The notes under the pieces are model-generated. The model saw only the letters and a list, made by a program, of their open reading frames with translations, searched no databases and was not told the origin of the DNA. Below, one piece after another: positions 19,272-25,672 of a DNA stretch of 25,672 bases. Source of the stretch: Gnetum montanum (taxonomy: Eukaryota > Streptophyta > Gnetopsida > Gnetales > Gnetaceae); NCBI GenBank assembly GCA_015680685.1, contig MNCI01016392.1, forward strand, positions 9,518-35,189, read 5' to 3'. Position 1 is the first letter of the stretch; each line of letters begins with the position of its first letter. Made by a program: the position numbers and the translations under genes.

Positions 19272-21206
19272 TCAGTAAATCCGGTGCAGATACGGGACTC
19301 TCTGGTTTGCAGATTGGGCAGAGGGAGGGTAATCATGATCAGAACCAAAGCGCTGCTCAAAGTCCTCCTCATCAGGGGGCAGCTGGTTCAGGTCAAAAAG
19401 CTCTTCTTCGTCCGCTCCTGCTGCCGCTGCAGCAGCATTAATGGAAGAAAATCTCCTTTTTCTGTTGCTACAGCTCTCCTGTTGTTGCTGGACTTGGCCT
19501 AAACCAGAAACCAGAGCTACTGAACCTGTGAAATTGTGAGTGCCCCTGTTTGCAGTAGCAGTATTTGCAGAGACCCTGTGACATTGCATGTGGCCTCCAA
19601 GAGCCTGCACAGATTGGAAAACCTTCAAGCACACTGAGCACTGATGCCCCACACTGGGCTGCTTTAAAAATTGCTGCTGCTGGCTTTGGCTTGTCAACTG
19701 ACTAATACCAATATCTGCTGCTTCATCATAATCATAATCATAATCCTTGTCCGGATTTCTAGCTGCTGCTCCAAACCCTGTTCCAGTTGCAAACCTGTTC
19801 TTGCTGCTGGACACTGTCATCATCAAGAGATCATGATGGCTGCTGCTCTGGGCTTCTACTGCAACTTGCTCGCCATGATGATACTCCTCCTCCTCCTCTT
19901 CCTTCTCTGCTGCATCTGAGTCATCATTATCATTTTCATTTTCATCTTCATCCTCCTCTCCTTCGGAACAGGCCTGGACCTGGGCCTTGCCCTTGCCCTT
20001 GCCTTTCCTGTGGCTAGACCTGTGACCACCAAGAGCTTGATGAGAATTGAACACCTTATTACATATACTGCACCTGTAACCATCTCCAGTGCTGTTCCAC
20101 TTCCAGTTCCTATTTCCATCATCATTTCTCTTTTTACTGTCAATGTTGATGCTTAAGCTCGTGCTCTTGTTAGCTGCAACGCCAATTTCGCAATTAGCCT
20201 CACCAAAATCATTATCATAACTGCTTCTGGGTTTCTTGAATCCTTTGAACTCCTGCTCTCCTCCTCGTTCATCGTCGTCATCGTAAACGACTGAAAGGCC
20301 CTTGAAGCTTCCCTGTGATTCAATGCCCCTCTCATGAAATACAGACTCCTCCGACTCTATGCTAACCCTGCTATTCCCAAGAATAACCAGCATATTTGCA
20401 TTATCTCGATCATTCTTCTTCGGAGGAGGAGCAGCAGCAGGAGCTTCTCCATTTCTCTTAATCCTGCCAGACCTTGCTCTGGTCAAAGACCAACTGCCCA
20501 CAACAACATCGGCCCTTCCTAACCCCGATCCCGATTCAGAGCAACCCACAACAGAATTGATATGGACGTTGCCCACATAAGCAGAGCTGGGATTGTGGAT
20601 GGATTCATGGTTACGGCTGCAGTTACCAAGAGCTAGATGCTCCACCCTGAATTCCGGATCCATGACTCTGCCACTGCGCTTCGGATTGCTCCTCAGACCA
20701 TACAAACTAACCATCTTCACCCCAGCTTTGCAGATGTTCCTGGTTACAGTTACAGGTCCATTACCAGCATCATCCTTCATTTGCTTCTCCGAATTTTGTG
20801 CATCAATAGATCCACCATTGGCGCCCTCCTCCTCCTCCTTCTGCTCTTCCTCTACACCTGGCTTGGAGTTTGACGATGAGTGCTTGGCAGTGGCGGATAC
20901 AGCAGGATCCTTACCATCATCATCGCCATCGCCATCTGCGATTGCAGCAGCAGTTTTGGAGCCGCCATGGATTCTAATGTGGCCGCCCAGAGCTTTGCCC
21001 GAGTTGAATGACTTGTTGCAGTGCTTACAAACACGGGAACCCTGATTTTTGCTCTTGGGCACGACCGAATTTTCTTCTTCTTTCTCCTCTTTCTTCTCCA
21101 CGGAATTCACAACAGGCCTAACATCAGCAACCATTTCATTGGGGCTGAAATCATTGATCAAGCATCTGGTGACTTGCGAATTCTTCCTGCAATTTCTCAG
21201 CGACAT
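19272..21206 (-). CDS. C2H2 zinc-finger repressor, ZAT-like, three QALGGH-type fingers with EAR motif
   Basis: An uninterrupted 644-codon frame. Three CX2CX12HX3H fingers are visible: residues 60-80 (C60, C63, H76, H80; KALGGH), 379-399 (QALGGH) and 523-543 (QALGGH). QALGGH is the hallmark of plant DNA-binding C2H2 factors. ELFDLNQLPP at residues 602-611 is a DLN-type EAR motif, known to recruit TOPLESS-type co-repressors, so a nuclear transcriptional repressor is expected. Basic stretches KGKGKGK (401-407) and NRKRRF (581-586) are candidate nuclear signals. The linkers are rich in acidic runs (residues 37-45, 416-441), poly-Gln and poly-Ala (591-596). Known ZAT proteins are usually roughly 300-500 residues, so this one is long. 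There is no intron, as is usual for the family. ATG 21206 is the first in-frame Met and lies before finger 1. A Ty3 remnant ends about 95 bp upstream, so the native promoter is short, displaced or replaced. The exact orthologue is not assigned. Confidence 0.93.
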   Translation of the reverse strand: MSLRNCRKNSQVTRCLINDFSPNEMVADVRPVVNSVEKKEEKEEENSVVPKSKNQGSRVCKHCNKSFNSGKALGGHIRIHGGSKTAAAIADGDGDDDGKDPAVSATAKHSSSNSKPGVEEEQKEEEEGANGGSIDAQNSEKQMKDDAGNGPVTVTRNICKAGVKMVSLYGLRSNPKRSGRVMDPEFRVEHLALGNCSRNHESIHNPSSAYVGNVHINSVVGCSESGSGLGRADVVVGSWSLTRARSGRIKRNGEAPAAAPPPKKNDRDNANMLVILGNSRVSIESEESVFHERGIESQGSFKGLSVVYDDDDERGGEQEFKGFKKPRSSYDNDFGEANCEIGVAANKSTSLSINIDSKKRNDDGNRNWKWNSTGDGYRCSICNKVFNSHQALGGHRSSHRKGKGKGKAQVQACSEGEEDEDENENDNDDSDAAEKEEEEEEYHHGEQVAVEAQSSSHHDLLMMTVSSSKNRFATGTGFGAAARNPDKDYDYDYDEAADIGISQLTSQSQQQQFLKQPSVGHQCSVCLKVFQSVQALGGHMQCHRVSANTATANRGTHNFTGSVALVSGLGQVQQQQESCSNRKRRFSSINAAAAAAGADEEELFDLNQLPPDEEDFEQRFGSDHDYPPSAQSANQRVPYLHRIY

Positions 21207-21299
21207 GGCTGTATCTGCCGCTGGAAATTACTTCACAATCCTCGTTTAGAGAGCAGCAAGCAAAATGCCACTTCTAAAGAGAATATCACGGCTAAGAAC
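21207..21299 (-). promoter_or_regulatory. Short 5' flank of the zinc-finger gene
   Basis: Only about 93 bp of non-transposon DNA separates the start codon from recognisable integrase sequence. No TATA box is visible on the minus strand here or in the next 100 bp. Part of this must be 5' UTR if the start is right. Confidence 0.5.
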
Positions 21300-23174
21300 T
21301 TCTAACTGTTGTAGCTAAACTAAGTCATAGTTTGTAAAGCCTTCCATTTCCTCTCATTAAATTGGATGAAGTGCTCTAGGTACTCCTCTAGAACTCTATT
21401 TACCTATTCTATCTACCTATCTATTTGTGGATGATACCCTAAGGACATCTATAGCTTCATACCTAACATTTCAAATAACTTTTATCAAAAATCCCTTTTG
21501 AAATGATATTCACAATCAAAAATAATGTTTGATGGCACCCTAAAGTAGTGAACTATGTTATCAAAGAACAAAGATGCCAAATCCTTAGTTGTGCAAGGAG
21601 TAGAGTATAGGATGAAGATGACATATTTCAAGAACTTATTTACAATTACAAAGATGTTGGAAAATTTTTGTGTTGTGGGAAGTCCTATGATAAAATTCAT
21701 AGAAATAATTACCCATGAAAGCTCTAGAATTTCCAAGGGGCAAAGCAAGCCCCACAAGTTTCTCATTGGAACTTTTATCTTATTGTCAACCCAAATAGCC
21801 TTGCAAAAAAATTTGCCACATTAATCCCTAAATTAGATTAATAGAAACTCTACTCCATCAACATTACTATTTGTTTATGACCGAGATGGCCTTCCTAGAG
21901 AGTGTTATGACATTCATCAATGATTTGAGAATGAAAAGCATCCAAATCAAGAATATAAACTTGATTCTACTTGAACATAAATAGGTTATCAACTTTGCTA
22001 AAATTTTAGCCACCACCTTCATGGACTAGCTTCAACAACTCCCAAACATGCTAATCATGAAGCAGTTCATCCTTAATTCTATATCACAGTTCATGGTTAG
22101 CCACCACCAAAGAGTTGTTGGGCTATCCCATGACCTCCATCAAGTGTACTTAAGGATATATAGTCAAAGCAGCTACTACCATAGTTTCTCTTCCTTGCCA
22201 ATAGACAAACTAAAGATTGAACTCTTGTAACAAGCCCAACCATTGAGCTTGTAACAAGCCCAACTGGGGGACTTGGCCCACTACCTACTTTTATGTCCTT
22301 GTACTGTAAGCTAGAATTTGTTGTCACCATAGGAACCTACAAAATGAGGGAAGAAAGAGCACATTTTTCTGAAAATCAATATACTTGCTTAATTATGAGA
22401 TCATTACCAAGTTTGGAAGTACTTTAGAAGAACTCCCCTCTCCTCTGGAAGACACTCCATATCCATACCATCCTCCTAATCCATTTGCCTCTCTTCCACC
22501 ATTAGTTCCCATACCACCTACTCCAACAATGCAAGGGGAACTCCCCACTCAAACCCTATGCTTTAACTTGGATTGGTTGAAGAGGTAGCTTATGATAGTT
22601 TTGTTAGTTTTGACTACTAGAGGGTAACCAAGGAGATAATGTCACCATGTGCAAAGGTAATATGTAATGGGGAATGTCTCCTTTTCATGCGCTAGCCACA
22701 ACTACACTATTTGATTTAGCTTCTTAGATTCAAATGCCATTAGATGATTGTTTTGTAAAACCATCCAATCAATTACCTCATCTAAAGCATTTGTATGAAC
22801 TTTAATAACTTTGAGAAGTTAGGAAGGATAAACATAGGCTAAGTTATGAGGGTCATCTTGATTTTATTAAAAGTTTTTTATACTAGTCACTCTAGTTCCA
22901 AGGAACATATTTATTTTACAAATTAGGTAAGGTTTTCATCATTTCAAAGAATTCTTTGATAAACTTTATATAATAACTTCTCAATTCTAAGAATTAGCAT
23001 AGCTAATGCACATCTTCTAGGATAGGTCATGTGGCAATGACCTTCACTTTCTTTAGATCTAGTTTCACCTCACCTTCACCAATGATGTGGTAGTAACCTT
23101 GGTGAAGGTCAACTTGAGAGAAGACTCAAGTCCCTACTAGTTGGTCAGATAGGTTTGAAACCAAAAATACCAAA
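21300..23174 (-). pseudogene. Truncated chromovirus-like Ty3 pol remnant (RT, RNase H, integrase)
   Basis: Reading the minus strand from 23174: the RT start (LSDQLVGT, FSQVDLHQGYYHI); then an internal deletion joining directly to the tether (VKLDLKKVKVI, KFIKEFFEMMKTLPNL); RNase H (VHTNALDEVIDWMVLQ, MAFESKKLNQ, HYLLGYPLVVKTNK); an unrelated segment at about 22060-22560; an H2C2-like region (IIDECHNTL, EGHLG); and the integrase core at 21766-21485 (SMNFIIGLPTTQKFSNIFVIVN). It continues through GYHPQID and, after a frameshift, EEYLEHFIQFNERKW to about 21300. Two RNase H aspartates read N, as does the first integrase aspartate (SMNFI). The motifs are closer to chromoviruses than to the element at 1-9713. 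It breaks off inside the integrase core, next to the zinc-finger gene. Confidence 0.85.
22060..22560. other. Unrelated segment inside the chromovirus remnant
   Basis: RNase H homology stops near 22570 and integrase zinc-region homology resumes near 22060. The intervening 0.5 kb has no match to Ty3 pol. It holds a 24-bp imperfect direct repeat beginning CTTGTAACAAGCCCAAC (about 22227 and 22250). A plus-strand open stretch at 22385-22588 is proline-rich and has no recognised domain. It may be a small insertion or a replaced spacer. Confidence 0.55.
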
Positions 23175-24103
23175 TGTTGGATTTTTTTTAGAGTAGAAGA
23201 TAATAATTTTTATTCTTATTATAAAATATGAGTTTATTTTAATAAAATATATGATATTTCCGAATTAATGGGTAGTTGTAATTTTATTTTTCCACAATCC
23301 ATATATATGTATCTATGTATGTATATAATTTTTAGGGCTATTTTCACATTGGGGCTATATTGCCTTATTTTTAGTAAACTTTTTCCCACTTGTCATATAT
23401 ATATATTCAAGGAATCTCTTGGAAATTTGTATCATAGAATCATGAATGTAATTTTAGTAAAAATTTGACTATTTCATCATTAATTCATCAATTTTTCAAA
23501 AATTCATCAATTGATCAACATTCATCAATATCATTCATCATTATTTAATCTTGGAAGTTGAATAGCTAGAACTGGAGATATTAACTATTTCGATTATATC
23601 TCAGTCATTCATAGCATTCTTCAGTGAGTTTAGATTTATTAGAAAACTTGAACAGGTGGATACATGAATAGAAAATTTTAGTTCAAAATCTATTGTTATT
23701 TTGGAGAAATTTACTCTACAATGTGGCATATTTTCTAAATATAGCATTTTTACGAGAATGAATGATGGTCAATGATTAGCTCATTTTTTCCTCATCAAAA
23801 AATGATTTGATGTGAAATTATTTAAATTCTAATATCTATGGAAAGGTTTAGTTAAAATTTTAGCTTCAAAAACTTAATAAATTTTGAGTTATCATCTCTC
23901 AAAATTGCACTATTAGAATTACTATAATTTTTGATAGATTAGAAAGAATAATATAAAATTAGCTTCTAAATATTTTTTGTAGTACTTCGTTTTTCCAAAT
24001 TGAAGAGAAATTCCTAAGATTTTCAAAAATATAAATTTTATTAGCTAATTCATTGTGAATTTAATATAACCAAATATTTCTTTCACTACCTAAAATTTCT
24101 CCA
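23175..24103 (+). repeat. Ty1/copia-type 5' LTR
   Basis: It begins TGTTGGA (23175), exactly where readable chromovirus RT stops, and ends ...TCTCCA (24103), directly before a primer binding site. The length is about 929 bp and it is very AT-rich. TATATATA stretches lie near 23299-23330 and 23394-23404. The 5' boundary is inferred from the TG start and the end of RT homology, because no second LTR is in view. Confidence 0.7.
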
Positions 24104-24104
24104 A

Positions 24105-24117
24105 TTGGTATTAGAGC
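24105..24117 (+). other. Primer binding site (initiator Met tRNA type)
   Basis: TTGGTATTAGAGC differs at one base (C to T) from the TTGGTATCAGAGC site common in plant copia elements, and lies two bases after the LTR end. Confidence 0.85.
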
Positions 24118-24118
24118 A

Positions 24119-24529
24119 TTGGGTTCACCTACAAAAATCAACACAAAAAACATAGCTAGATGCTCCATCATCTTTGATGGCTCTCNAATCTTTGATGGCT
24201 CTCAATACTTAATCCTATGGACAAGGATGATGAAATTCCTCCTTAAACATAATAAATATTTAGATATAATTAAAATTGGTTTTCAATTCATCTATAATTT
24301 TGATGATTTTATGAGATTACAAATCAAAGAATATGAAACAAAGAAGAAGAATAACAATTTGGCTCTCATGATGGTATTTACTAGTATCTTATCACAAGTT
24401 ATTTCTAGTAGATATAGTCTTCATATTATTGTCAAAGAAGTGTGGGATAATCTCCAATTAGAATACAAGGCAAGCTTAAAAAATCAACTGTTGCAGCAAC
24501 TAATCTACAAGGCTAGGTACTTCTATTGA
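24119..24529 (+). pseudogene. Ty1/copia gag fragment (UBN2-type)
   Basis: An open stretch begins at the first ATG after the primer site. It has the copia gag signature FDGSQYLILWTRMMKFLLK, then NLALMMVFTSILSQVI, VKEVWDNLQLEY and a final LLQQLIYKARYFY, after which it stops. In a full element this would continue into a zinc knuckle, protease, integrase, RT and RNase H; none of these follow. A single N at 24186 sits in a duplicated 16-bp stretch and adds a spurious in-frame repeat of seven codons. This is a 5' fragment of an element inserted in the chromovirus remnant. Confidence 0.8.
24169..24203. other. 16-bp duplication around a single N
   Basis: ATCTTTGATGGCTCTC occurs at 24170-24185 and again at 24188-24203, with N at 24186. 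It is an assembly-join signature like those at 518 and 12997. Confidence 0.8.
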
Positions 24530-24951
24530 TAAAGCTTAAAAAATCAACAATTGAACCCTTGAATTCTCTAAACTTAAACCAAACTCTCTTGATCATAGCC
24601 TACCTAGCATTAGCTCCATAATATCATAGAAATTACAAGAATCAACTAAGAAATACTTAAGAATGGAGAGAAGAAGAAACTAGAAGAGATTAGGTTGTGT
24701 GAGATTAGGAATAGAAGAAGGTGTAAATGAAACATTTTTTAACTTCTCACTACATGTATAACTTCTTTTATCCTAGTTTCACTTTGTAATAGAAAAAAAT
24801 TAGGGTTTTGGAATTGAAGATCCTTGTGCAAAATACTTCAAACTCAAGATCCATGGGCCTAAAAGATTTGAGGTGCCTTATATAATCTTGTCAATCACCT
24901 AAAGACTTAAAAATCTATTACCAATTTTGGACAAACAATGCAAATGGACAA
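24530..24951. other. Intergenic DNA, no gene recognised
   Basis: An AAGCTTAAAAAATCAAC stretch at about 24474-24490 (end of the copia gag) recurs at about 24532-24548, marking where copia similarity is lost. The rest is AT-rich with no domain. Confidence 0.5.
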
Positions 24952-24978
24952 TGATGAGACGTAGATTGCACAAGCCAC

Positions 24979-25049
24979 GATATCGCGTACATGATATCGC
25001 GGTTGACGCGATATCATGTCTCTCGCTGCGATATCGCATACGCGATATC
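24979..25049. promoter_or_regulatory. Array of five phased GATATC sites
   Basis: GATATC starts at 24979, 24993, 25010, 25030 and 25044 (spacings 14, 17, 20, 14). The first and last pairs are 20-bp dyads such as GATATCGCGTACATGATATC. The second and third sites form perfect 9-bp arms (GATATCGCG and CGCGATATC) around 5 bp. The array ends 18 bp before TATAAATA (25068), the same distance as in the solo LTR. Confidence 0.82.
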
Positions 25050-25067
25050 ACGGTCCGCTGCCATATC

Positions 25068-25075
25068 TATAAATA
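25068..25075 (+). promoter_or_regulatory. TATA box of the right-hand LTR
   Basis: TATAAATAAGAGG, with AATAAA 175 bp downstream at 25243-25248, exactly as in the solo LTR. Confidence 0.75.
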
Positions 25076-25672
25076 AGAGGCGGCACTCCCCTCATTTCAA
25101 ATCCTAGGTGTAAAGTAGCGAAGCTCTGGCAGATTGATCACCCTAGAGATAGAATATTTTCCATGTGCCCGCAGTAGGAGTCCCCCAAGTGAACGGTTCT
25201 TTATTCAAGCATCTTTGTACCTGAACGCAAGTTGTGTACAGCAATAAAGACAAGCTTTGTGGATAAATCTTGCAGTGCATGGATAGGTTTAATTAATGTT
25301 ATTTACTGCTTTCCTAGTGACGCGGCATGAGTACGACTTGGTTACGAGCGTTGACAAACGTGTACGACTAGCCAAGGAATCAGCTGCTCATCGCGAATAG
25401 ATTCTCTCAACCCTTTCCTCCTAGAGCGTGGGACAAGTACGACTTGATTATGGACATCTATGGATGTGTACGGCTAGTCAAGGAATTGACTGCTTGTCAC
25501 ACATAGGTTAGTTAAGTGCCTCAATACGACCACTTCGAGCACATGCGTTACGTGTGGTGATCCCAGTAACGATTAGCATTTGGTAGCCACAGTTGCACAG
25601 TCTAGGGTGTGTACGGTAAGTGGGAATGGATGCTAACGCTAGGACTCAGTGTGTAGTTAGAGTTAGTTTTAG

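Larger units (their letters stand above)
24952..25672 (+). repeat. LTR of the TGATGAG family, 3' end off-window
   Basis: It starts TGATGAG and aligns with the solo LTR at 14664: GATATC array, TATAAATAAGAGG at 25068, GCAATAAAGA at 25241. Its CAGTAACGATTAG block near 25566 matches the U5 of the minus-strand Ty3 LTR better than the solo LTR does. Whether it belongs to a full element to the right cannot be told. Confidence 0.85.

Noticed and set aside
19856-20143. Open frames overlapping the zinc-finger gene on both strands (for example 19151-19441 plus, 20593-21045 plus, 19856-20143 minus)
   Set aside because: All lie inside the 644-codon zinc-finger frame and reflect its biased codon content. 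None has a domain.

Overview
The window looks like nuclear DNA of a seed plant with a large, repeat-rich genome. The only intact-looking gene is an intronless plant C2H2 zinc-finger repressor (three QALGGH-type fingers plus a DLN-type EAR motif). Nearly everything else is decayed LTR retrotransposon, SINE-like or tandem-repeat DNA. A gymnosperm is possible given how old and nested the elements look, but that is inference. No bacterial, viral, CRISPR or organellar genes were seen.

Layout. (1) 1-9713, minus strand: one Ty3/gypsy element of Athila/Tat type. Its 3' LTR starts left of the window. Then come a polypurine tract, a non-coding 3' segment, decayed integrase, RNase H/RT, protease and gag, a tRNA-Asp-type primer binding site, and a full 915-bp 5' LTR (8799-9713). 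(2) 9714-10367: part of an older LTR of the same family, into which element 1 apparently inserted. (3) 10368-14663: AT-rich DNA without recognisable genes. (4) 14664-15486: a plus-strand solo LTR of the same broad family. (5) 15501-16034: three SINE-like pieces, two of them in inverted orientation. (6) 16426-18034: three tandem units of about 510-585 bp. (7) 19272-21206, minus strand: the zinc-finger gene. (8) 21300-23174, minus strand: a truncated Ty3 element of chromovirus-like type ending about 95 bp upstream of the zinc-finger start codon. (9) 23175-about 24529, plus strand: a Ty1/copia LTR, initiator-Met-type primer site and gag fragment, apparently inserted into the Ty3 remnant. (10) 24952-25672: the start of another plus-strand LTR of the same family as the solo LTR.

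The most interesting signal is in the LTRs. All five LTR copies share TGATGAG...CTCATCA-type termini where visible, and a TATAAATA box. In the four that reach it, an AATAAA lies 173-180 bp downstream of TATA. Just upstream of TATA they carry one of two unrelated arrays of short palindromes. One is a CTCTAATAATTAGAG-type minisatellite (minus-strand copies). The other is GATATC/GTAC dyads with fixed 14/17/14-bp phasing (plus-strand copies). In most copies the nearest palindrome ends 18-19 bp from TATA. This looks like a swappable U3 enhancer cassette.

Five single-N positions sit at or beside nearly exact duplications, so some short repeats are probably assembly joins rather than biology.
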